In this document: one piece after another, positions 1 to 5,488 of the stretch
How positions within the stretch are numbered: the stretch's first letter is position 1
How the letters are laid out: each line of letters opens with the position of its first letter
Origin: UBA1550 sp049294435
GTDB taxonomy: Bacteria; Patescibacteriota; Minisyncoccia; Phycocordibacterales; UBA1550
DNA: 16,568 nt
Direction of reading: 5' to 3'
NCBI GenBank assembly: GCA_049294435.1
Contig: JBAQCU010000006.1
Location: 1 to 16,568, forward strand
Notes under the pieces: generated by a model
What the model was told of the DNA's origin: nothing
The model's input: the letters and a program-made list of their open reading frames with translations, nothing else
Databases searched by the model: none
Position numbers and translations under genes: made by a program

Positions 1-40
1 CCTTTTGATTAATTGTAACATGTCAACTGTCAATTGTTAT

Positions 41-565
41 CTATGCCCCTCTCTCAATGAGTTCCATAAACGCAAGGATTTCTCCTGTGTATGTAGGAAC
101 AACTGAGTTGTTGTAATGATGAAGAATCTCTGTGGTTGTCGCGCCCTTGTAGTATTGCTCCGTATTAGGGTTTTTCCCACCAAGATTCATACCAACAGTC
201 TCAATTGCAGAGTCAAAGTTCTTAAACTTGATCTTACACGAGCCCCAACCGAACGGATTGTTGTAACAAGCAAACTTACCACCTGTTGACTCCTTAATCG
301 CAATGGCTGGGAGAAGGCGCCAGTCAAGGTCATTGTCCTCCGCAACCTTCATAAACTTTGCGCCGTAACCCTCAAGTGGCATCCCTCGCTTTGCAAAGTA
401 ATCATCAATTTTCTTAGCGTGGTCATTAGCAACTGATGTATAGAATGACTGAGTAATGTTCTTCAACGAAAAGTTAGTATTGAACGTCGCCAACGGCGAG
501 CCAGATGTTGCCAAAAATGGCATTAACACCAAGCCACGCATAAATTGTATTGTTTGTTTTTTCAT
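41..565 (-). CDS. Secreted glucosaminidase/lysozyme-like cell-wall hydrolase
   Basis: Encodes 174 residues. The N-terminus is a short basic stretch (MKKQ) followed by a hydrophobic segment (about residues 7-30) that looks like a signal peptide or anchor. The C-terminal half (about 70-170) resembles the lysozyme-like/endo-beta-N-acetylglucosaminidase fold: the segment LLPAIAIKESTGGKF carries the Glu expected as the catalytic acid, and NNPFGWGS follows it as in Bax/GH73-type enzymes. The likely role is cleavage of the peptidoglycan glycan strand outside the membrane. The protein is short, close to a single catalytic domain with no binding repeats. No Shine-Dalgarno precedes the ATG. A 16-codon ORF ends across the start codon (ATGA), so translational coupling is possible. 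It lies downstream of secA behind a structured non-coding region. Fold assignment is fairly secure; exact bond specificity is not. Confidence 0.7.
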   Translation of the reverse strand: MKKQTIQFMRGLVLMPFLATSGSPLATFNTNFSLKNITQSFYTSVANDHAKKIDDYFAKRGMPLEGYGAKFMKVAEDNDLDWRLLPAIAIKESTGGKFACYNNPFGWGSCKIKFKNFDSAIETVGMNLGGKNPNTEQYYKGATTTEILHHYNNSVVPTYTGEILAFMELIERGA

Positions 566-612
566 AGGATAGCGGTGTGAGCTCCGCTGAACTTCGCGAC
601 TGCCACAGTCAT
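562..612 (-). CDS. Possible 16-residue leader ORF overlapping the hydrolase start
   Basis: An ATG at 612 opens 16 codons (starting MTVAVAKF) ending in a TGA that overlaps the ATG of the hydrolase gene by ATGA. It begins immediately after the 3' arm of the 21-bp inverted repeat (613-633). No ribosome binding site is seen. It could be a coupling leader peptide or chance; the geometry is the only support. Confidence 0.2.
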   Translation of the reverse strand: MTVAVAKFSGAHTAIL

Positions 613-801
613 AGGGTCTACTTTAGATTTAGTCGCAATAAATATAGAATTCTAATACTTGCTTGCCTGCTAAAACAGTTCCAAATTTTCGCTGCAAACC
701 ATTCATCTCTCGTCGACATATGTTATATGTCTCCTTGATCTTCGTGGTTTTCGCTGAAAATTGGAAAGTTTTATCTAGGCACTAAATCTAAAGTAGACCC
801 T
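613..801. repeat. 189-bp element with 21-bp perfect terminal inverted repeats
   Basis: Positions 613-633 are the exact reverse complement of 781-801. Inside, 671-676 pairs with 768-773 and 679-689 pairs with 757-766 (one bulged A at 685), giving a second, inner stem. The whole can fold as a closing stem, an asymmetric internal loop, an inner stem and an apical loop of about 65 nt. That shape fits either a structured RNA (6S-like in outline) or a MITE-like element with terminal inverted repeats. No clear target-site duplication flanks it. Confidence 0.6.
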
Positions 802-804
802 TAC

Positions 805-828
805 AAAAAAGCACCTAACTAAAGGTGC
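805..828 (-). terminator. Intrinsic terminator or attenuator
   Basis: The hairpin has GCACCT/AGGTGC arms (811-816 with 823-828), a 6-nt loop and six Ts on the minus strand (810-805). It starts only about 20 nt after the expected transcription start of the promoter at 854-882, so it would either make a very short RNA or attenuate transcription toward the hydrolase gene. It may also stop read-through from secA. Confidence 0.7.
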
Positions 829-853
829 ATTGAACCTGACTGAAGATAAATCA

Positions 854-882
854 AGTGTAGCATATTCAACCAAAAAAGTCAA
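854..882 (-). promoter_or_regulatory. Sigma70-type promoter TTGACT-17-TACACT
   Basis: On the minus strand the -35 is TTGACT (882-877), the spacer is 17 nt and the -10 is TACACT (859-854). It is one of the best promoter matches in the window. Transcription should begin near 847 and run straight into the hairpin at 828-805. Confidence 0.65.
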
Positions 883-1043
883 GGATTTTTGTTGGGTTTT
901 GTTATGATTTTTAGAGACAAATTGGCAGAATATCCTTATTTCCCAATGGTTTTTATACAATAGCCTTTACGCCCTGTCAAACCTGTTTTTTCATTACTTT
1001 CCCCCTTGACCGTCCAAATACAACAATTCAAACATAACTTTCC

Positions 1044-3506
1044 TTACGCTCCGTGGCATTTCTTGTATTTCTTGCCTGAACCACACGGACAGAGGTCATT
1101 TCTACCAACTTTGTCGGAATGAATTGGTTCTGCGGTCTTTTCTGCCTCTTCCCCGCCACCGATTTCAATTGCGCGCTTCACAACTTCGCGAGCTTTCTCT
1201 TCTTCTTTCACAAATGCCCCAGCACCAATTGCAGGGATAAGACGAAGAATTTCATTCCGCACAGACTCCTTCATCTCTCGGAAAAGACGTAACCCCTCTT
1301 TTTTGTATTCTACGAGCGGATCACGCTGTCCGTATGCGCGAAGGTTCACAGACGATTTCAAATATTCCATCGCGTCTAAATGTTCCATCCACATCATATC
1401 AACAACCTGCAATATCAAGCGCTTTACCGCTTGGTAAAATTCCTTTTCTCCCAACGTATCTACTTTCCCTTCAATGATTTTATTCAGACTCTCATCTCCA
1501 GCAACAATCTCCGTGATATATGACTTTGCCTCTTCTACATCCCCCATTAAAATTCCTCGGCGCATACCGTACACATACGCGCGCTGTTTGGTCATCACGT
1601 CGTCATAGGAGAGCACATGTTTGCGCGAGTCAAAATGGAATCCTTCAATTTTTTCCTGCGCGGTCTCGAGAGAACGGGAAATCATCTTGTTTTGAATCGC
1701 CTCATCTTCGGGAATACCGAGCTTACCCATCATGTTTTTTACGACATCTGAAGCAAAAACGCGCATAAGACTGTCTTCCATTGAAACAAAAAACTGTGTC
1801 TCGCCTGGGTCACCCTGTCGTCCTGCACGACCTCGGAGCTGATTATCAATACGGCGCGCTTCGTGTCGCTCGGTACCAAGCACAAAAAGTCCGCCGAGGG
1901 ATTTGATCTCCTCGTATAGCTCGGTTGTCGTTGGGTTACCACCCAATTTAATGTCAACTCCGCGACCTGCCATATTTGTCGCGATGACCACACTCCCTTT
2001 GCGACCAGCCTGCGCAATGATTTCGCCCTCGCGTTCGTGGTTTTTTGCGTTCAAAACCTCGTGTGGCACTCCCTCGCGCTTCAAATACTCCGAAAGCAGC
2101 TCATTTTTTTCAATAGAAACTGTACCAATGAGCACAGGCTGACCTTTACTGTTCAACTCTTTTACCTTGCGAGCAATCGCCTTAAATTTACCATTTTCAG
2201 TCTGGAAAATGAGGTCTGTGCGGTCAATGCGAGAAACATGGCGGTTGGTTGGAACAGGCGTCACTTCAAGACCGTACACCTTGTAGAATTCCTCGCTTGA
2301 TGTTTCGGCTGTACCGGTCATTCCGGCAAGCTTGCCGTATAGGCGGAAGTAGTTTTGGAATGTAATGGAAGCAAAAGTACGTGATTCTTGTTGAATTTTC
2401 ACACCCTCCTTTGCCTCAACGGCCTGATGTAGACCCTCGGACCAACGGCGACCGGGTTGCATGCGTCCCGTGAACTCATCGACAATAATAACCTCATCAC
2501 CTTGCACAACGTATTCCTTGTCGCGAATAAAAAGCGCCTGCGCGCGCACTGCGGTTTCCAAGTGATGCACGTACTTTACTCCGCGTTCCGTGTAAATATT
2601 ATCGACACCCAAAAGCTCCTCAGCGCGGTTGATTCCTTCCTCTGTGAGCTGTATAGCTTTCAGCTTTTCATCAACAGTGTAGTGCTCCGGAGATTTGAGT
2701 TTTGTAGCGATACCCGCAAATACTACATAGAGGTTTTCCGCCTCGCCTGATGGCGCGGAAATAATGAGCGGCGTACGTGCCTCGTCTATTAATATAGAGT
2801 CGATTTCGTCCACGATTGCATAGTGATAATCGCGCTGTGCCAAATCTTCCGGAGTATACGCAACGTTGTCACGCAAATAATCAAAACCGTACTCATTATT
2901 GGTGCCGTATGTGATATCCGCGCGATATGCTTCTTGTTTTGAACAAGGGCGCATAAATTCATGAATGACTTTAAATGAGCCGACTTCATCACGCTCAGTA
3001 TCAAGTTCTTGATGGTTCGGGTCGTAGAGATACGATACGCTATGGTTTAGTACCCCAACAGAAAGCCCGAGAAATGAATAAATCTGCCCCATCCATGTTG
3101 CGTCGCGACGCGAGAGGTAGTCGTTGACTGTTACAACATGTACACCTTTTCCTTGCAGAGCATTCAAATACGCTGGAAGTGTCGCGACAAGGGTTTTCCC
3201 CTCGCCTGTCATCATCTCGGCGATTTTGCCCTGATGAAGAGCAATCCCGCCCAAAAGCTGAACATCATAATGTCGCTGACCAAGGGTTCTACGAGATGCC
3301 TCGCGCACCACAGCAAAAGCCTCTGGAAGAATGTCGTCCAAGGATTCACCTGAGGACGAGCGTGAGCGGAATTCCCCCGTTTTTGCGCGGAGTGCCTCGT
3401 CAGACAGAGCCTTAAAGGCTTCCTCAAATTCGTTGATTTTCTTTACAATTGGCGCGAATTTCCCAGCTGGTCCACTGCCTCCAAAGAGTGTTTTCAGAAA
3501 TGACAT
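1044..3506 (-). CDS. secA: Preprotein translocase ATPase SecA
   Basis: 820 residues. SecA drives post-translational export of unfolded proteins through SecYEG at the inner face of the membrane. Visible marks: Walker A MTGEGKT (99-105), YLSRRD (130-134), YGTNNEYGFDYLRDN (200-214), Walker B VDEID (232-236) followed by DEARTPLIIS, the helicase motifs TNMAGRG and LRGRAGRQGDPG, and the C-terminal zinc/SecB-type motif DLCPCGSGKKYKKCHG. An additional segment of roughly 25-30 residues (about 156-190) separates NHS from ADITYGTNNE; most SecA proteins have only a short linker here. The gene is complete. Its ATG at 3506 has no Shine-Dalgarno and sits 6 nt after a TAAAAT box, so the mRNA is probably leaderless. 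It is transcribed alone: a terminator and palindrome precede it and the nearest downstream gene is about 480 nt away. Confidence 0.98.
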   Translation of the reverse strand: MSFLKTLFGGSGPAGKFAPIVKKINEFEEAFKALSDEALRAKTGEFRSRSSSGESLDDILPEAFAVVREASRRTLGQRHYDVQLLGGIALHQGKIAEMMTGEGKTLVATLPAYLNALQGKGVHVVTVNDYLSRRDATWMGQIYSFLGLSVGVLNHSVSYLYDPNHQELDTERDEVGSFKVIHEFMRPCSKQEAYRADITYGTNNEYGFDYLRDNVAYTPEDLAQRDYHYAIVDEIDSILIDEARTPLIISAPSGEAENLYVVFAGIATKLKSPEHYTVDEKLKAIQLTEEGINRAEELLGVDNIYTERGVKYVHHLETAVRAQALFIRDKEYVVQGDEVIIVDEFTGRMQPGRRWSEGLHQAVEAKEGVKIQQESRTFASITFQNYFRLYGKLAGMTGTAETSSEEFYKVYGLEVTPVPTNRHVSRIDRTDLIFQTENGKFKAIARKVKELNSKGQPVLIGTVSIEKNELLSEYLKREGVPHEVLNAKNHEREGEIIAQAGRKGSVVIATNMAGRGVDIKLGGNPTTTELYEEIKSLGGLFVLGTERHEARRIDNQLRGRAGRQGDPGETQFFVSMEDSLMRVFASDVVKNMMGKLGIPEDEAIQNKMISRSLETAQEKIEGFHFDSRKHVLSYDDVMTKQRAYVYGMRRGILMGDVEEAKSYITEIVAGDESLNKIIEGKVDTLGEKEFYQAVKRLILQVVDMMWMEHLDAMEYLKSSVNLRAYGQRDPLVEYKKEGLRLFREMKESVRNEILRLIPAIGAGAFVKEEEKAREVVKRAIEIGGGEEAEKTAEPIHSDKVGRNDLCPCGSGKKYKKCHGA

Positions 3507-3512
3507 TTTGGT

Positions 3513-3541
3513 ATTTTAGCACAAAAAACTGCCCAGTTGAA
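3513..3541 (-). promoter_or_regulatory. secA promoter, probably leaderless
   Basis: On the minus strand TTCAAC (3541-3536), a 17-nt spacer and TAAAAT (3518-3513) end 6 nt before the secA ATG. A start site 6-7 nt past the -10 falls on or next to the ATG. Confidence 0.5.
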
Positions 3542-3559
3542 GGGGCAAATTTATTGAAT

Positions 3560-3615
3560 TTTCCTGAACTCTCACAATACCACGCTATAGCGTGGTATTG
3601 TGAGAGTTCAGGAAA
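3560..3615. repeat. Perfect 56-bp palindrome with no spacer
   Basis: Every base x from 3560 to 3587 is complementary to 7175-x, giving two 28-nt arms that meet at GCTA|TAGC (3584-3591) without a loop. It lies between the terminator at 3617-3655 and the secA promoter. In RNA it would form a very stable hairpin, and in DNA it could extrude as a cruciform. A dispersed palindromic repeat, a protein-binding site and a fold-back assembly or cloning artefact are all possible. Confidence 0.9.
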
Positions 3616-3616
3616 C

Positions 3617-3655
3617 AAAAAACACCCTTATTAATTTTTAATTAGGGTGTTTTTT
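3617..3655 (-). terminator. Intrinsic terminator after the small basic gene (bidirectional)
   Basis: The 12-bp stem AAAAAACACCCT (3617-3628) / AGGGTGTTTTTT (3644-3655) encloses an AT-rich loop. The flanking A and T tracts let it work in both directions. On the minus strand it lies 13 nt past the stop of the gene at 3668-3742. Confidence 0.75.
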
Positions 3656-3667
3656 GCTAAAGTGAAT

Positions 3668-3742
3668 TTACTTACGCTTCGAAGTCTTCTTCTTTGCTAC
3701 CTTCTTCTTTGCTACTTTCTTAGCCTTTTTCTTTGCTGCCAT
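3668..3742 (-). CDS. 24-residue lysine/alanine-rich basic protein
   Basis: A 24-codon gene. It starts MAAKKKAKK and contains two copies of VAKKK, ending TSKRK: 14 of 24 residues are Lys or Arg, the rest mostly Ala and Val, with no acidic residue. The composition is that of the histone H1/AlgP-like AKKK tails that bind nucleic acid, here as a free-standing peptide. Support for a real gene: a candidate promoter (TTGCAT-16-TGTAAT) upstream, a strong terminator 13 nt after the stop, and a start-to-stop reading frame of one consistent repeat. No Shine-Dalgarno is visible. It might condense DNA or bind RNA or ribosomes (inference). Alternatives are a ribosomal-protein-like peptide or the remnant C-terminal tail of a longer DNA-binding protein; the upstream frame gives no extension I can recognise. 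Confidence 0.65.
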   Translation of the reverse strand: MAAKKKAKKVAKKKVAKKKTSKRK

Positions 3743-3755
3743 ATTATTTTTGTGC

Positions 3756-3796
3756 TGTTTTGAAATGTATTACACATTTCAAAACAATGTATGCAA
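3756..3796 (-). promoter_or_regulatory. Promoter of the basic-protein gene with operator-like palindrome over the -10
   Basis: On the minus strand -35 TTGCAT (3796-3791), 16-nt spacer, -10 TGTAAT (3774-3769). A perfect 13-bp inverted repeat (3756-3768 with 3774-3786, 5-nt spacer) is centred on the -10 box, the usual placement of a repressor operator. The same sequence could instead form an RNA hairpin if transcription starts further upstream. Confidence 0.5.
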
Positions 3797-4028
3797 ATTA
3801 TTATCTACAACAATGTTCGACCTAATGCAAAAATTAATTTTAAGCATCACGTACAATTGTTGGATCATCTTTGTGTGTAATTTCTTTCACACGCTGTACA
3901 GTGATCTACTAATATTATCTCGCATACAATATTCATTCGCAATGCATTTTGAAATTAAACTGTGGATAACTCCTGCATGCAATTTTTTTAAAAATTGCAT
4001 GCGAGTTGAAAGTAAAAAGTTATAAAGT
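3797..4028. other. AT-rich non-coding gap with DnaA-box-like sites and a palindrome
   Basis: No gene is supported here. The stretch holds a perfect DnaA-box sequence (TGTGGATAA, 3961-3969), a one-mismatch box (TTATCTACA, 3801-3809) and a 13-bp inverted repeat with 2-nt spacer (3975-3987 / 3990-4002, arms GCATGCAATTTTT). These are too few and too scattered to call an origin. Confidence 0.4.
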
Positions 4029-4057
4029 AAATGCGCGTCACAAAGTGTCGCGCATTT
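4029..4057 (-). terminator. Putative murB terminator
   Basis: AAATGCGCG (4029-4037) pairs with CGCGCATTT (4049-4057), and an inner CAC/GTG pair extends the stem across one mismatch. It begins 24 nt after the murB stop; the minus-strand tail is T-rich but interrupted. Flanking AAGTAAA/TTTACTT-type sequences can lengthen or compete with the stem. Confidence 0.55.
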
Positions 4058-4080
4058 GTATTTACTTTCTACTTTATAAA

Positions 4081-5106
4081 CTAAATTATTACTACTTCTT
4101 CTTCAAGAATTATATTTGTTTTTTCTTTAATATCTTTTTTTATATCATGCGCGAGCGACAACATTTCACCAGCGCTCGCAGTGTTGTAATTTACTAAAAT
4201 AAGCGACTGTTTTTCATGCACTCCCGCGTCGCCTCTGCGTACGCCGCGCCACTTACCCACATGGTCGAGGAGCCACGCCGCGGAAAGCCTCACTTTATTG
4301 TCTCCTTGGCTATTTCCTTTTGCCCCTTGTGGATAAGCCTTAATCTCAGGAAACTGTTTTTTGAGCTCCTCGTATTTTGTTGCAGAAACAACCGGATTTT
4401 TAAAAAATGAGCCCGCTGTGCCAATGCCAAGTGCCGGCATTTTCCCAATTCGAATAGTGACAATAGCTTCACGAATTTCTCCAAGTATTGGAGAAATAAT
4501 CCCACGTTCCGCGAAATATTTTTTTACATCTTCGTAGTCTGTGCGCGGAGTGCCGTTTGTCGCGAGATCAAACGCGACACGTGTAACGATGAGATTTTTG
4601 TTTTTTTTAAAAATACTTTCGCGATAGCCAAATTCGCATTCCTCGCGCAAAAAAGTTTTTATTTGCATTATTTCCGTATCAAATGCTTCTACGGAGAAAA
4701 TTGTTTCGCGGGCTTCCACTCCATACGCGCCAATATTTTGCACTGCCGCGCCTCCGACCGACCCGGGAATTAGCGACAAATTTTCAATTCCCCACAAGTT
4801 GTGTGACACAACATCCTCTACTACTTCATCCCACACTTCGCCCGCGCCTACGGTAATACGACTGTTATCGTAGGTAATTCCCTTGAACTCCATCTTTATG
4901 ACGAGCCCTGGAAACCCTGCTCCGGAAACAAGCGTGTTTGAGCCGCCGCCGAGGACGAAGATTGGTAGGTTTTTAGTTTGTGTAAATTTGACTGCCCCAA
5001 TTAGACCATCGACACTTTCTACACGCACGAAAAAGCGCGCATTCCCACCAACATGCATCGTGGTAAACGACGCTAGCGGTATTTGTTCTAATATGTTTAT
5101 GTTCAT
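4081..5106 (-). CDS. murB: UDP-N-acetylenolpyruvoylglucosamine reductase (MurB, type I)
   Basis: 341 residues from the chosen start. MurB reduces UDP-GlcNAc-enolpyruvate to UDP-MurNAc with NADPH in the cytoplasm, the second committed step of peptidoglycan synthesis. Evidence: FAD-binding segment VLGGGSNTLVSGAG (51-64), GSVGGAAVQNIGAYGVE (115-131), the Tyr-loop-type FGYRESIFK (159-167), the proton-donor serine region GTAGSFFKNP (229-238), and the C-terminal catalytic Glu region LEEEV (334-338). Length and the YRES segment fit type I enzymes such as the E. coli protein. The upstream in-frame ATG at 5151 is rejected because it would place 15 unconserved residues across a terminator hairpin; the protein family begins near the Met at 5106. 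That ATG lies 6 nt after a TGTAAT box, again suggesting a leaderless mRNA. Confidence 0.96.
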   Translation of the reverse strand: MNINILEQIPLASFTTMHVGGNARFFVRVESVDGLIGAVKFTQTKNLPIFVLGGGSNTLVSGAGFPGLVIKMEFKGITYDNSRITVGAGEVWDEVVEDVVSHNLWGIENLSLIPGSVGGAAVQNIGAYGVEARETIFSVEAFDTEIMQIKTFLREECEFGYRESIFKKNKNLIVTRVAFDLATNGTPRTDYEDVKKYFAERGIISPILGEIREAIVTIRIGKMPALGIGTAGSFFKNPVVSATKYEELKKQFPEIKAYPQGAKGNSQGDNKVRLSAAWLLDHVGKWRGVRRGDAGVHEKQSLILVNYNTASAGEMLSLAHDIKKDIKEKTNIILEEEVVII

Positions 5107-5112
5107 TTTTTG

Positions 5113-5118
5113 ATTACA
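5113..5118 (-). promoter_or_regulatory. Candidate -10 box of murB (leaderless)
   Basis: TGTAAT (5118-5113) ends 6 nt before the murB ATG, the spacing seen at secA, the metalloprotease and the antitoxin. It directly follows the T-run of the terminator at 5121-5145. No good -35 is seen. Confidence 0.4.
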
Positions 5119-5120
5119 AA

Positions 5121-5145
5121 AGACCCCGAAGGTACATCGAGGTCT
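5121..5145 (-). terminator. Intrinsic terminator ending the non-coding RNA upstream of murB
   Basis: The minus-strand arms AGACCTCGA (5145-5137) and TCGGGGTCT (5129-5121) pair over 9 bp and are followed by TTTTG. The only imperfect pair is a G-U wobble on the minus strand but an A-C mismatch on the plus strand, which supports minus-strand use. Confidence 0.65.
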
Positions 5146-5298
5146 CCTCATGTTCTCTTATGGCCAGCGTGGGCGAACTCCAAAACAAATGTCTATGAGT
5201 GCAGACGCTAGCCATAGGAACACACGACTTCTTTTACGGTGAGCGTAGAGTTTCAAAACAGTGTCTAGTCGTCTCGAATCTCACCATTCACCATATGC
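5121..5298 (-). ncRNA. Candidate structured non-coding RNA, about 180 nt
   Basis: A promoter (5333-5305) and a terminator (5145-5121) bracket about 180 nt with no ORF. Inside, 5205-5216 pairs with 5159-5170 over 12 bp; the one non-Watson-Crick pair (5165/5210) is G-U on the minus strand and C-A on the plus strand, so the fold favours a minus-strand transcript. Other short stems are possible (GGTGAG/CTCACC, ACGACT/AGTCGT). Size and single-copy promoter/terminator layout recall 6S RNA, but I cannot match a 6S consensus. It may also be the 3' part of a longer RNA beginning near 5446. No tRNA-like T-arm or CCA end was found, so tmRNA is not supported. Confidence 0.4.
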
Positions 5299-5304
5299 TC
5301 TATT

Positions 5305-5333
5305 ATTGTAAGCGATTTACGTTTACAGCGCAA
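5305..5333 (-). promoter_or_regulatory. Promoter of the candidate ncRNA, TTGCGC-17-TACAAT
   Basis: On the minus strand -35 TTGCGC (5333-5328), 17-nt spacer and -10 TACAAT (5310-5305); the expected start is near 5298. Confidence 0.5.
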
Positions 5334-5367
5334 ACAAAACCAAAGCAGAAAAAGACAGAAAAAACAT

Positions 5368-5391
5368 AAAACCCCGCTTGCGCGGGGTTTT
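5368..5391 (-). terminator. Strong GC-rich intrinsic terminator
   Basis: Perfect 10-bp stem AAAACCCCGC/GCGGGGTTTT (5368-5377 with 5382-5391) with a 4-nt loop. The minus-strand side continues TTTTATGTTTTTT, more T-rich than the plus side, so minus-strand termination is favoured. It can end transcripts from the promoter at 5453-5480 or read-through from the metalloprotease gene. Confidence 0.75.
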
Positions 5392-5452
5392 GTGTAGACA
5401 TTCGTTTGTTTTGGAAGTACCTAGAGGTTTCCCTCACTGCACTCATACAGCA

Positions 5453-5480
5453 AGTATATCAGAAACGAGAAAAAAGTCAA
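5453..5480 (-). promoter_or_regulatory. Sigma70-type promoter TTGACT-16-TATACT
   Basis: On the minus strand TTGACT (5480-5475), 16-nt spacer and TATACT (5458-5453). It overlaps nothing coding and lies just past the metalloprotease stop. The 80-nt RNA from about 5446 to the terminator at 5368 contains a GAGG-GAAA-CCTC hairpin with a GNRA-type loop (5435-5424). The -35 context (CCTTGACTTTTTT) is shared with the promoter at 854-882. Confidence 0.6.
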
Positions 5481-5488
5481 GGTTACTT

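Larger units (their letters stand above)
566..1043. other. Non-coding gap between secA and the hydrolase gene
   Basis: No convincing long gene lies in these 478 bases. In minus-strand order the gap holds a sigma70-type promoter (882-854), a hairpin with a T-run (828-805), a 189-bp element bounded by 21-bp inverted repeats (801-613) and the mini-ORF at 612. Positions 883-1043 are AT-rich and I see nothing definable there. A 33-codon ORF at 719-618 on the minus strand with AAGGAG at 736-731 lies inside the inverted-repeat element and is probably fortuitous. Confidence 0.6.
5180..5447. repeat. Long-range complementary segments across the gap
   Basis: 5180-5195 is the reverse complement of 5395-5414 except for a 4-nt bulge (16 pairs), and 5194-5204 is the exact reverse complement of 5437-5447 (11 pairs). 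The second partner coincides with the predicted 5' end of the transcript from the promoter at 5453-5480. The two pairings are not nested, so they would be a pseudoknot or alternatives. Confidence 0.55.

Noticed and set aside
618..719. 33-codon minus-strand ORF with AAGGAG upstream inside the inverted-repeat element
   Set aside because: The spacing to the ATG is long (11 nt), most of it is dictated by paired sequence of the element, and this genome rarely uses Shine-Dalgarno sites.
775..960. 61-codon ORF on the minus strand in the secA-hydrolase gap
   Set aside because: It spans a consensus promoter, a terminator and an inverted-repeat end, and its translation shows no recognisable domain.
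3750..4025. 91-codon plus-strand ORF in the AT-rich gap
   Set aside because: The Cys/Phe-rich translation is typical of random AT-rich DNA and runs across the operator palindrome and DnaA-like sites.
4328..4336. DnaA box TGTGGATAA
   Set aside because: It lies inside murB coding sequence and is isolated; likely chance.
5107..5151. 15-codon N-terminal extension of MurB
   Set aside because: It would read through the terminator hairpin 5121-5145 and the candidate -10; MurB proteins begin near the Met at 5106.
5121..5447. tmRNA gene in the gap upstream of murB (GATTCGA near 5279 on the minus strand; a GCT-started frame ending TAATAG)
   Set aside because: There is no TpsiC arm or CCA-ending acceptor pairing with a G-rich 5' end, and the frame lacks an ALAA-type tag end; the 7-mer alone is too short.
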